The notes beneath the pieces were generated by a model. It ran no database searches. It had not been told where the DNA came from and saw nothing but the letters and a program-made list of their open reading frames with translations. From positions 106,338 to 170,337 of the forward strand of contig NZ_JAKFGB010000011.1 in NCBI RefSeq assembly GCF_022267515.1: 64,000 nucleotides of DNA, in the 5' to 3' direction. Below, piece after piece: positions 26,069-34,254 of the stretch (position 1 is the first letter of the stretch; the number at the start of each line of letters is the position of its first letter). A program made the translations under genes and the position numbers. The stretch is from Rubinisphaera margarita (GTDB taxonomy: Bacteria > Planctomycetota > Planctomycetia > Planctomycetales > Planctomycetaceae).

Positions 26069-26693
26069 CAGTGCTCTCCATTCCATCAAGCGTGGTCACT
26101 CGGGAAGGCCGGTGAAGGCTCGCGACTTCCGGTGGCATGGTCGCAAACAGTTCCAGCGTCAACGACACTGCGTAAAGGTCCTCTGAATTGCCGTGCGGCG
26201 CCATGCTGGCCTGAATCACCCGGTTCATTCGGTCCAGTGACTGCAAAGCCGCAAAGAACTCGCAGATGCCCCGATAAGGGCCTTCGAGCGACATCTGAAC
26301 GCTGTGAACCCGATATCCATAGCGTTCGCCGGTCGTCCCTGGTCGAAGTTCGCGGATTCGGATCCCGCATGGTCGAGCCGCGTTGCCAACCAGTTCGAGA
26401 AACCCATCCAGATCCGATCCCAGCGACACGCGTGACTGACTCACGGCCAGCAAGCTCGCGGATTCTTCGAACTCCTGCATCAACTGCTCGAGTTCCGCCG
26501 CGGCAGTCTCGTGGTGCTCACTGAGGCCGTCCAGTTGGAGAGCGTGCTGGCGGCTGCTTTCGATCTGTACCCGCATCGGCATGATGACAAAGACTGTCGT
26601 CAGCGCGATGATCAGGCAGACCGAAAGGGCCCCCAGGGAGTGTACCAGCAGGACGAACTGGTGAATTGTCAGTTTCTCGGCGAGTCCGTTCAT
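26058..26693 (-). CDS. pilO: PilO-like type IV pilus alignment protein
   Basis: PilO dimerises with PilN on the periplasmic side of the inner membrane. 211 residues: one membrane helix (LGALSVCLIIALTTVFVIMP, about 20-40), a coiled coil (about 42-80) and a ferredoxin-like periplasmic domain (GYRVHSVQMSLEGPYRGICEFFAALQSL), the typical PilO layout. The start overlaps the pilN stop by four bases (ATGA), indicating translational coupling. Confidence 0.85.
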   Translation of the reverse strand: MNGLAEKLTIHQFVLLVHSLGALSVCLIIALTTVFVIMPMRVQIESSRQHALQLDGLSEHHETAAAELEQLMQEFEESASLLAVSQSRVSLGSDLDGFLELVGNAARPCGIRIRELRPGTTGERYGYRVHSVQMSLEGPYRGICEFFAALQSLDRMNRVIQASMAPHGNSEDLYAVSLTLELFATMPPEVASLHRPSRVTTLDGMESTDVR

Positions 26694-27319
26694 GGGCTAA
26701 TCTCCATTCCAACTTCTGCCTGGATCTGGAACTGCTTTCCTTCCTCTTCTTCACTCTGAATGTGCGTCGCGGACAGCAGATCGACGTTCGTGAACAGTCC
26801 GGTTTCCAGGCTGGTAATCATCTCACCGACATCGCTGTCGGTCTTTCCGGTCCCGACGATCGAGACGTTGCAGACGCGGCTAATCGATTCGGAGGCAGGA
26901 GTGACCGGCGGTGTCCCTTTGGAAGCCGGTGGTTTCCGATCTTCGAGATTCGCGGACCATGACGAGACCACGACGCCGCCTTCCGTTGCGATACTTGCGG
27001 CTGCAATCGCGCCGAGAATATCGACCGGAGTGGGCCCAATGATCAGATTCTCCAACCGGCGTTCCTGTCGTTGAACTTCGGCCAGTTTCTGACGAACTTC
27101 AGCGGTTTGAGCCAACAGTTCGCGAACAGGCTCGTGGGACTGTTCCACTTTCTGGAGTTGTTCCTGAACATTCTGGACGTCTGACGCATGAAAGAGCGCG
27201 ACGACCGCCATGACCAGCATCACGATCAGTGCGACAAGCAGCCACTGCCGGAGCAGACCGTAGGAGATCAACTCGAACTGATTGACTTTCGGTACCAGAT
27301 TGAAATCAGCGGTCGACAT
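26690..27319 (-). CDS. pilN: PilN-like type IV pilus assembly protein
   Basis: PilN binds PilM through a short cytoplasmic N-terminus. Here MSTADFNLVPKVNQFELI carries the conserved FNLVP-type sequence at residues 6-10. One membrane helix (LLVALIVMLVMAVVALF), a coiled coil (about 50-90) and a periplasmic ferredoxin-like domain follow. 209 residues. The stop of pilM and this start share one base (TAATG at 27317-27321). Confidence 0.87.
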   Translation of the reverse strand: MSTADFNLVPKVNQFELISYGLLRQWLLVALIVMLVMAVVALFHASDVQNVQEQLQKVEQSHEPVRELLAQTAEVRQKLAEVQRQERRLENLIIGPTPVDILGAIAAASIATEGGVVVSSWSANLEDRKPPASKGTPPVTPASESISRVCNVSIVGTGKTDSDVGEMITSLETGLFTNVDLLSATHIQSEEEEGKQFQIQAEVGMEISP

Positions 27320-28377
27320 TATCGAATCCTCCCGTTCGTCATCGCGACAGCCAGGTCAAACTCGCTCGCAGAGAATGCCCGGTGGAGATCCGCGTCGCTG
27401 GCATACGCGATCGGTTCGCTGAACGCGCGGCCGAGCTCTTCCCGAATCAGCGGAAGACCGCTGCCCGATCCAGTCATCACCAGACGGTCGATCGCCCCGA
27501 AGTGGGACTTCTGACGGGCGAAGTTGAGCGTCCGCTGAACTTCTTCGGCGAACCGGACAACCAGGGCTTCGACGCACTCCTGGTAGTTACTGAGGAGAGA
27601 TCGACTGACTTCCGGACCTTTCCCCAGGCGTCGGATGATCGTCTCGCAGTCCTTGCGGCTGATTTTCCACTCATCGATCAGTTCATCCACCAGCAACTCC
27701 CAGTGACTGTCGCGAAGCCGCCGTGTGTAGAACGGGATGCCATCGCGGAACATCACCATCGTCACATCGTCAGCGGCCCATTCGATAACGGCTCTAACGC
27801 CTTCGACCGGTTCGCCGATTAATCGTGAAAGGCATGTCGTTCGAGAGTCCATCGTCGCGCATCGCAAGCCCACCGAACGGAACTGCCGCAAGACCTGGTT
27901 AATCAAAGCCCGCGAGGCCACCACGGCATGCACGGTCACCATCCCCTCGTCGTCGGTCTCGGGTTCGGCCCAGTAGTCATAGGTGAGTTCATCCACGGAG
28001 ACGCTCATGAAGTCGCTGAGTTCCTCTCCCACCAGAGACCGCATCTCAGCCCCACCCGTTTGAGGCAGGCGCGCGGAGTACATACGGGTCAATTCGTGTG
28101 GCAGCACACAGCACATGCAATCCTGCCGAAACTGGGAGAGCGGCCGCCGATTCTGCTGGAGCACCTGCTTGAGCCCACCCGATTCGATCCAGCGATCCAA
28201 CGGCAGTTCACACGGAATCGGGATCACGTGCCCGTTCAGCGCAGCATTGCTTCGATCTCCCACGGAGCGTTCCGCGAACACAAGTTGCGTACGTTGAAAA
28301 TCAACGCCCAGCCGGGTCATGGCCAGCGACTTGCGAAAGTTGAACAGTGGCATCAGATCAGACACAACACTCATCAT
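27319..28377 (-). CDS. pilM: PilM-like actin-fold pilus assembly ATPase
   Basis: PilM is the cytoplasmic actin-like protein that binds PilN. The 352-residue protein starts MMSVVSDLMPLFNFRKSLAM; the actin-like fold is suggested by LGVDFQRTQLVFAE (phosphate-1 region), ALVVRFAEEVQRTLNFA and RLVMTGSGSGLPLIREELG (adenosine region). It is fairly divergent, so ATP binding is not certain. The start overlaps the gspF stop by one base (TGATG). Next genes are pilN and pilO, which supports the assignment. Confidence 0.85.
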   Translation of the reverse strand: MMSVVSDLMPLFNFRKSLAMTRLGVDFQRTQLVFAERSVGDRSNAALNGHVIPIPCELPLDRWIESGGLKQVLQQNRRPLSQFRQDCMCCVLPHELTRMYSARLPQTGGAEMRSLVGEELSDFMSVSVDELTYDYWAEPETDDEGMVTVHAVVASRALINQVLRQFRSVGLRCATMDSRTTCLSRLIGEPVEGVRAVIEWAADDVTMVMFRDGIPFYTRRLRDSHWELLVDELIDEWKISRKDCETIIRRLGKGPEVSRSLLSNYQECVEALVVRFAEEVQRTLNFARQKSHFGAIDRLVMTGSGSGLPLIREELGRAFSEPIAYASDADLHRAFSASEFDLAVAMTNGRIR

Positions 28378-29576
28378 CAGCCCCCTGAAGAAGACATATC
28401 GAGCAGCGGCAAAATCACCGACATGACGACGACGGAAACGATGCCCCCCATCAAGACAATGATGAGCGGTTCCAGAACTTTTGAGAGCTCCCGAACATGA
28501 CGCTCGGCTTCATCTTCGTAGTGCTCTCCGACAATCTCCATCACGCTTCCCAGGTCGCCCGATGCTTCCGCGGTTGAAATCATCTGGGCCAATCCATCAG
28601 GCAGAAAGTCGAATGCGAGCAACGCGACCGAGAGCCCATTGCCCTTTGTCAGCTGAGTTTCGATCTCGTCGAACAGTCGCAGGTATTCCGAATTGCTCAC
28701 CGAGCGCCGGCTGAGCCGGACGGCTTCGAGCAAGGGAACGCCACTTTGAATCATTGTCCCGATCAAGCGGAATGTTCGTCCCGCCAGAAGGGTTCGCGTG
28801 GCCTTGCCAATCCCCGGCATGTTCAACAACGATCGATCGAGCCAGGACTTGAACCACCGGGAGCGCGCAGCCACAACCAGGCCGCACATCGCCAGCACGA
28901 GTCCGATTCCGACGCCAATAAGATTGCCACTGACAAAGGAACCGAATGAAAGCAGAAACTGTGTCGTCGGAGGCGGCACGCGTCCCAGATCTTCGAAGAC
29001 CTTCGCAAACTGCGGAAGCACGAAGAACACGAGTGCGTTGATCACCGAAAACGCGACCAGCATCAGAATCGCCGGATAGGTGATGATCCCGCGAATGGTA
29101 TTGACCAGTCGTACTTCGTTTCGCAGCAGGACTGTGAGTCGAGACAGCACCTGGCCGAGTGTTCCCGACGCTTCCCCAGCCGCGATGCCGGCAACATACG
29201 CTTCGCCGAATACCGAGGATTGATTCCCGAGCGCGATCGAGAACGACTTTCCGTCTTCAATATCGCGAACGACCTGCCGCATGGCTTCGGCCAGACGACG
29301 ATTGGTCACCTGCCGCGCGACGGACTTGAGCGACTCGGCCAGATCGGTTCCCGATTTCTGCATGATTGACAACTGCGTCGTCATCATCATCAGGTCGTTC
29401 TTCGATACGCGACCCGAACGACCGACATTCCGCACCATCGATCGATGTTCGGTCACCGACAACGGGAACAGTCCGCGGCCGCGCAGCTGTTGCCGCGCAG
29501 CGGCCAGCGAAACGGCTTCGACGAAGCCTGCTTCAATCTGCCCCCCTTTGGACCGTGCCTGATATGCGTATGCCAT
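28377..29576 (-). CDS. gspF: Type II secretion/type IV pilus platform protein GspF/PilC
   Basis: The inner-membrane platform that transmits ATPase motion to pseudopilin assembly. 399 residues with the duplicated T2SSF domain: N-terminal MAYAYQARSKGGQIEAGFVEA, first domain with MTTQLSIMQKSGTDLAESL (about 66), second with GTMIQSGVPLLEAVRLSRRS (about 270). Membrane helices lie at about 165-190, 215-240 and 370-395. It follows gspE by 31 bases. Confidence 0.95.
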   Translation of the reverse strand: MAYAYQARSKGGQIEAGFVEAVSLAAARQQLRGRGLFPLSVTEHRSMVRNVGRSGRVSKNDLMMMTTQLSIMQKSGTDLAESLKSVARQVTNRRLAEAMRQVVRDIEDGKSFSIALGNQSSVFGEAYVAGIAAGEASGTLGQVLSRLTVLLRNEVRLVNTIRGIITYPAILMLVAFSVINALVFFVLPQFAKVFEDLGRVPPPTTQFLLSFGSFVSGNLIGVGIGLVLAMCGLVVAARSRWFKSWLDRSLLNMPGIGKATRTLLAGRTFRLIGTMIQSGVPLLEAVRLSRRSVSNSEYLRLFDEIETQLTKGNGLSVALLAFDFLPDGLAQMISTAEASGDLGSVMEIVGEHYEDEAERHVRELSKVLEPLIIVLMGGIVSVVVMSVILPLLDMSSSGG

Positions 29577-29607
29577 GATTCGGCTGCCGATGAATTGAAA
29601 AGATCTG

Positions 29608-31365
29608 TTAGTCGAAGAATGCGACGCGCATTACTTCGTCGATGGACGTGACTCCCTGCTCGGCAAGTCTGAGCCCTTCGTTGAGCAGATTGGAGGCTCC
29701 ATGTTCGCGGTGCCACCGACGGATGACTTCCGCCTGCACGCCGCTTCCAATCAGTTCCCGCAGCTCGTTGTCGGCCTGCAGGATTTCGTAGATACCGATT
29801 CGTCCCTTGTAACCACTGTCGTAACACTCGTGGCATCCCTCTCCCCGGACAAACTGCCGGTTGAGGTCTCCACTGTAGTGCAGTCTTTCGAGTTGACCCG
29901 CCGGCGGATAGTACGTGGTCCGACAGTTCGGGCAGATGCGGCGGACGAGTCGCTGAGCGATCGCTCCCAGGAACGCAGCAGCAATTTTGTAGGACGCGAT
30001 TCCCATATCGGAGAGCCGGGTGACTGCTGAAGCACTGTCGTTGGTATGCAACGTCGACAGCACGAGGTGTCCTGTCAGAGCGGCCTGAGTCGCCACTTCC
30101 GCGGTTTCTCCATCGCGAATTTCCCCAATCATGATCACATCGGGGTCCTGACGCAGAATGGCCCGTAACACTTTGGCGAAACTGAGCGTCGTCCCCGCAT
30201 TGGCGTGGACCTGATTGATCTGAGCCAGCTGATACTCGACTGGATCTTCCACGGTCACAATATTTTGCTGAACGCTTTTGACCAGTTCGATGGCCGAGTA
30301 CAGCGTCGTCGTTTTTCCGCTACCGGTCGGGCCGGTCACCAGGGCCATGCCGTACGGCTTGGCGAGGAGACCTTTCATGATCTTCAACTGATCGTCGGGA
30401 ATTCCGAGTTCATTGAGGTTGAACGTGACGTTCGAACGATCGAGCACACGAAGCACAACCTTTTCGCCCTGAACGGTGGGCAACGTCGAGCAACGCAGGT
30501 CGATATCGCGATGATCGACCACGACATGGATTCGGCCGTCCTGTGGCAGTCGGTGTTCGGCGATGTCCATCTTCGCCATCACCTTGATTCTGGAAACGAT
30601 GGCCGGATGGAACTCGCGTCGCGGACGCAGAATTTCGCGAAGCATGCCGTCGACTCGGAAACGAACTGTCGACTGATGCATCCCGGGTTCGATGTGAATA
30701 TCGCTGGCGCCCTGACGGGCCGCCTGGAGAATCATATAATTCACCAGGTTGACGATCGGACTGCCATCGGCAATAGACTCGACCTTCTGCAGCTCAACGT
30801 GAATCGCATCGTCCTGCACCGAGACGGCATCGCGATCCATGTCCGCAGTCACGGCGTCGACTTCGAAGCCTTCGTCGTAACAGCGGGGCAGGAGCTGTTC
30901 GATGGCCGACGACAGCGCCAGAATCGGACGGACGCGACATTCGGTCAGCCGCTCGATCTCATCGATGTAGTCCAGCTGCTGAGGATTCTGCATCGCGACG
31001 GTGAGCACGCCGCGAACCTTGAACATGACGATCGCGCCAAATTCCTCCGCTTTGCTTCGCGGAAGAACGCGAACGGTCTTGGGATCGATCAAACCTTCCC
31101 GCAGAACGACGTAGGGAATTCCCATCTGCTCGGCCAGGAATGGCAGCAGTTGTTCTTCTTCGATAAATCCGAGTTCGACCAGCGCTTCGCCAACGCGTTG
31201 CCCTTTCGCGCTCTGCTGCTGCAGAGCCGATTCGAGTTCATCGGGCGTGAGCAGACCGGCGTTGATCAGCTTCTCGCCGAGACGCTGTTGACGCGGTGCT
31301 CCCGCATTCGTGCCATTGCCCTTGATGCGCAGACTGGAGCGATTTCGTGCCGTAATACTGGTCAT
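29608..31365 (-). CDS. gspE: Secretion/pilus assembly ATPase GspE/PilB
   Basis: Hexameric motor that powers pseudopilin polymerisation. 585 residues. An N-terminal MshEN/T2SSE_N domain (about 28-150, EKLINAGLLTPDELESAL) is followed by the motor with Walker A GPTGSGKT (345-352), Asp box TVEDPVEYQL, Walker B VIMIGEIRDGETAE and His box ALTGHLVLSTLHTND. The zinc tetracysteine is present (CPNC and CHECYDSG). Complete and canonical. The start overlaps the STAS gene stop by four bases, so it is translationally coupled to a signalling gene. Confidence 0.96.
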   Translation of the reverse strand: MTSITARNRSSLRIKGNGTNAGAPRQQRLGEKLINAGLLTPDELESALQQQSAKGQRVGEALVELGFIEEEQLLPFLAEQMGIPYVVLREGLIDPKTVRVLPRSKAEEFGAIVMFKVRGVLTVAMQNPQQLDYIDEIERLTECRVRPILALSSAIEQLLPRCYDEGFEVDAVTADMDRDAVSVQDDAIHVELQKVESIADGSPIVNLVNYMILQAARQGASDIHIEPGMHQSTVRFRVDGMLREILRPRREFHPAIVSRIKVMAKMDIAEHRLPQDGRIHVVVDHRDIDLRCSTLPTVQGEKVVLRVLDRSNVTFNLNELGIPDDQLKIMKGLLAKPYGMALVTGPTGSGKTTTLYSAIELVKSVQQNIVTVEDPVEYQLAQINQVHANAGTTLSFAKVLRAILRQDPDVIMIGEIRDGETAEVATQAALTGHLVLSTLHTNDSASAVTRLSDMGIASYKIAAAFLGAIAQRLVRRICPNCRTTYYPPAGQLERLHYSGDLNRQFVRGEGCHECYDSGYKGRIGIYEILQADNELRELIGSGVQAEVIRRWHREHGASNLLNEGLRLAEQGVTSIDEVMRVAFFD

Positions 31366-31697
31366 ACTGCAAAACTCCCTGCTGCCTGCACAGAGTCTTC
31401 GTAGTGTTCAATCTGATCAAGCAGACCGGTCACCCGCAGAATGTCCTGACACAGATGACTGGCTCCGGCAAGTTTGAACATCCCGCCTCGTTTCACGCAG
31501 CGGTCGCGCAGATCCAGAATCAACTCCAGTCCCTGGCTGTCGCACAGAGCCATGTCGCGCAGGTCGAGCACGAGGCGCGGCTGCCCCGGCTTGATGGCCT
31601 GTTCGACGGCCGTTCGCACGCGGTCGGCGTTGCTGTAGGTGAGTGAATCCTGGAGCTGGACAATGTCGACGGCTCCCTGGCGTGTGTATTCAATCAT
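31362..31697 (-). CDS. STAS-domain protein (anti-sigma factor antagonist-like)
   Basis: STAS proteins bind partner kinases or membranes and are switched by serine phosphorylation. 111 residues: beta start VDIVQLQDSLTYSNADRV, central LVLDLRDMALCDSQGLELIL where the Ser after Asp is the usual phosphorylation site, and helix LAGASHLCQDILRVTGL. It overlaps the histidine kinase stop and the gspE start by four bases each, so it is made with the secretion motor. No partner RsbW-type kinase is seen here; the upstream histidine kinase is the only kinase candidate. Confidence 0.88.
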   Translation of the reverse strand: MIEYTRQGAVDIVQLQDSLTYSNADRVRTAVEQAIKPGQPRLVLDLRDMALCDSQGLELILDLRDRCVKRGGMFKLAGASHLCQDILRVTGLLDQIEHYEDSVQAAGSFAV

Positions 31698-33118
31698 CGC
31701 TTGCCTCCGTTATTGACTGGAAGCACGAAGCTGAATGTCGAGCCTTCGCCGAGTTCGCTGGAAACGTCGATCCGTCCACCGTGCAATCGCGCGACTTCGT
31801 GCGTGAAGGCGAGTCCCAGGCCGGTCCCGGTCACATCGCGGACACGACTGTCGTCACTGCGGAAGAACTTCTCGAAGACGCGAGGAACTTCCTCGGCGGA
31901 AATCCCGATCCCGGTATCCTGCACGTTGAAGAAGATCTCCTGATCTTCCATCGCAACCGTAAAGACGACTTCGCCGCCCTCGGGCGTGTATTTGCAGGCG
32001 TTCCCGAGCAGGTTCACCAGAGCCGCCGAGACGCTGTCCTTGTCGATGGTCATCGACGGAAGTTTGGGAGGCAGCGAGATCGTGAAGTCGATCTGCTTCC
32101 GCTGCATTTCCGGCCGAACCTTGGCGCCGATCTCCTGCAGCAGGCGTTCGAGATCGGTTTCGCGCTTGTCGATCGACATGGAACCGGCTTCCATACGACT
32201 GATGTCGAGAAGCTCGTCCACGAAACGCGACAGGCGTGTCGATTCGGTGAGAATAATGTTGTAGAACTGTTTCTGCTGTTCGACGTCGATTTCATCGGTG
32301 ACAGCCAGCGTTTCGGCATAGGCACTGATATTGGCCAGCGGCGTCCGCAGTTCGTGCGTCGCCATCGAGACGAACTCTTCGCGCATCTTCTCGGCCAGTT
32401 TCTGCTGTGTGACGTCGCGAATCGTCCAGACGTGCCCCACGGTTTCCCCGCGGTCGTCGATGCTGGGACGTCGAGTCCACCGCAGATAGTTTTCCCCCAG
32501 ATCGGAGGAGGTATTCGATTCGAAACTCAGCGGCTGCGGTTTCGTGACAGCCTGCTGAACGTGTTCGGGGAGGTTCGGAGGCAGGAACTCAAGCAGCTGT
32601 TCCTCGAGAAGCTGATCGCCATCGGTCGACAGAATCGCTTCGAGTGCCCGGTTGACGAAGGTCATCCGTCCTTCGATATCGGTGACGGCGATCCCTTCGG
32701 CCAGGCAGTGCAGCACGGTCGAATCATCGGCGCCGTTGCGGGATCCAAGCTTCTGATCAATTCTCGATTCCAGCAGTTGCAGGGCGGCTCCGGCCTGGAC
32801 GGTCTGTACGATTTCGTTCCAGCCGTTCGAGGGCGCATCGGTCTGCAACACCGGTTGCAGCGTTTGCATCAGTTTTTCCGGATGTTCGCCAATTCCGACG
32901 AGCTGATGATGAATCGCGGGAGCGACTCGCCCCGATCGATTCTGGGGAATCAGCGAGAACATCGCCAGGAAGAAGCTGCTGACCATGGCGGCAATGAGAA
33001 TGCGAGCCGACCAGTACGTTCCGATATCAACCAGAAACGTACTGACTGCCGCGATCCCCAGGATCAGCGTCAGCACGCCGGCGGCGCGCTGCACCATACT
33101 GAACTTATCACCGTCCAC
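31694..33118 (-). CDS. Membrane sensor histidine kinase with PAS domain
   Basis: 474 residues. Two membrane helices at the N-terminus (about 10-55, RAAGVLTLILGIAAVSTFLV), a PAS domain (about 150-260, LAEGIAVTDIEGRMTFVNRA), HisKA with H in MATHELRTPLANI (about 290), and HATPase with NLLGNACKYTPEGG, DTGIGIS and GTGLGLAF. Complete in all catalytic boxes. The start is GTG at 33118 with GGAGAG just upstream; ATG at 33097 is the alternative. It lies 50 bases after a single-domain receiver, forming a likely two-component pair inside a secretion operon. Confidence 0.92.
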   Translation of the reverse strand: MDGDKFSMVQRAAGVLTLILGIAAVSTFLVDIGTYWSARILIAAMVSSFFLAMFSLIPQNRSGRVAPAIHHQLVGIGEHPEKLMQTLQPVLQTDAPSNGWNEIVQTVQAGAALQLLESRIDQKLGSRNGADDSTVLHCLAEGIAVTDIEGRMTFVNRALEAILSTDGDQLLEEQLLEFLPPNLPEHVQQAVTKPQPLSFESNTSSDLGENYLRWTRRPSIDDRGETVGHVWTIRDVTQQKLAEKMREEFVSMATHELRTPLANISAYAETLAVTDEIDVEQQKQFYNIILTESTRLSRFVDELLDISRMEAGSMSIDKRETDLERLLQEIGAKVRPEMQRKQIDFTISLPPKLPSMTIDKDSVSAALVNLLGNACKYTPEGGEVVFTVAMEDQEIFFNVQDTGIGISAEEVPRVFEKFFRSDDSRVRDVTGTGLGLAFTHEVARLHGGRIDVSSELGEGSTFSFVLPVNNGGKR

Positions 33119-33168
33119 GTGTCTCTCCGTAGTCCATTAGCCGCCGGGCTCATCCCGCGCGACAGATC

Positions 33169-33552
33169 TCAGGTTTGCTCAGCCCGCAACTGTTGCTCAA
33201 CACAAGCGACAATTTCAGTGGGACTGAACGGCTTGAGCAGAAGGCGCTGAATTCCCCACTGTTCGCGGAGTTCAGCCTCGTTGAGTTCGTAACCTTTCGC
33301 CGAGCAGAGAAAGATCGGAATGTCCGCATACTCCTCCATACCTCGGAGAGCAGCGATCAATTCCGGTCCGCCCATGCGGGGCATCTGATAATCCGTGATT
33401 ACCAGATCGAACTGCCGCGATCGAGCCTGTTCGAGGGCGGCTGCTCCATCCAGAGCAACCGTCACCTCGAAACCCGCTCTTTGCAGATTGAACCGGACGA
33501 CATCAGCCATCACGCGATTGTCTTCAGCAATTAGAATCGCAGTCTTGTCCAT
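33169..33552 (-). CDS. Single-domain response regulator
   Basis: 127-residue receiver with no output domain. Acidic pair EDN near the start, phospho-acceptor Asp in VITDYQMPRMGG (about residue 54), the Thr/Ser position in LCSAKG and the KPF lysine near the end are all present, so it should be phosphorylated. The likely partner is the kinase at 31694-33118. The target is unknown; with no DNA-binding domain it would act by protein contact, perhaps on the pilus machinery. Confidence 0.93.
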   Translation of the reverse strand: MDKTAILIAEDNRVMADVVRFNLQRAGFEVTVALDGAAALEQARSRQFDLVITDYQMPRMGGPELIAALRGMEEYADIPIFLCSAKGYELNEAELREQWGIQRLLLKPFSPTEIVACVEQQLRAEQT

Positions 33553-33594
33553 GGTCCGTCACTCCAGCCCTTCAATTACTTACGTCGGATTAAC

Positions 33595-34011
33595 TTACAG
33601 GAGGTTCAGACTATCGGTCGTATCATTGATGATGAACGCTCCCGAAGCCGTGTCGTACGCCCAACCCTGGGTTCCGGTCGGCGTCGGCGAGCCTGAGTGC
33701 GTTCGCACTGCTGCGCTGCCGGCGTTGGCACCGGTTTCCACCTTCGGGAACGGTCCCCGCAGGTAAGGAGCCAGTTCGGTCGTGATCGAGGCGGTCGGAT
33801 ACGATCCGGTCTGAGCTTTATAGAGTTCGATGGCATCCCGCAGGACGGCCAGCGACTGCTTTGTCGCCGACATTTTGGCGTCTGAGGCGGTGTCGAACAT
33901 CTTCGGTCCCGCTACAGCCGCGATAATCCCCATCACCAGTACCACCACGACGAGTTCGATGAGTGAGAAGCCACGTCGTGCCTGAGTCTTCATCTGATTT
34001 GCAGCAACCAT
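33595..34011 (-). CDS. gspG: Major pseudopilin, GspG type
   Basis: 138 residues. Prepilin leader RRG with cleavage before FSLIELVVVVLVMGIIAAVAGP (Glu at +5 present), followed by the GspG-type alpha/beta head (SLAVLRDAIELYKAQTGSYPT) and a C-terminal loop. First gene of the minus-strand operon, with CGGAG eight bases before the start. Shared operon with GspE/GspF makes this the main pseudopilin. A leader peptidase is required; the one at 59872 belongs to the separate Tad cluster and may or may not serve this system. Confidence 0.93.
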   Translation of the reverse strand: MVAANQMKTQARRGFSLIELVVVVLVMGIIAAVAGPKMFDTASDAKMSATKQSLAVLRDAIELYKAQTGSYPTASITTELAPYLRGPFPKVETGANAGSAAVRTHSGSPTPTGTQGWAYDTASGAFIINDTTDSLNLL

Positions 34012-34254
34012 GGTTGTGCTCCGTAGTAAACAGACTTCTGAATTTTTAACGGACGCCGCGAAATGCGATGCCGTGAGTCAACAGTAGTTCCAAAAAGCCG
34101 ACGGAGCAAAAAATTCATCAAAAGTTCAGGGACAACCCGCCAGGTGCAGGCATACACCGCAAATTGTGACCTATGTTTGACGTAAGCTTTCCTTGTTCCC
34201 GACTGCACGCAACACGCCCTGGTGCCACAGCAGTCCACAGCTGCGAGATTAAAT
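34012..34254. promoter_or_regulatory. Shared divergent control region of the secretion locus
   Basis: 243 bases between the gspG start (minus) and the HD-GYP start (plus). Both operons must be driven from here. I cannot pick a single confident promoter. Confidence 0.45.

Noticed and set aside
30205..31404. 399-codon plus-strand open frame
   Set aside because: Antisense to gspE, no motif.
31643..33250. 535-codon plus-strand open frame
   Set aside because: Antisense to the histidine kinase and receiver, no motif.
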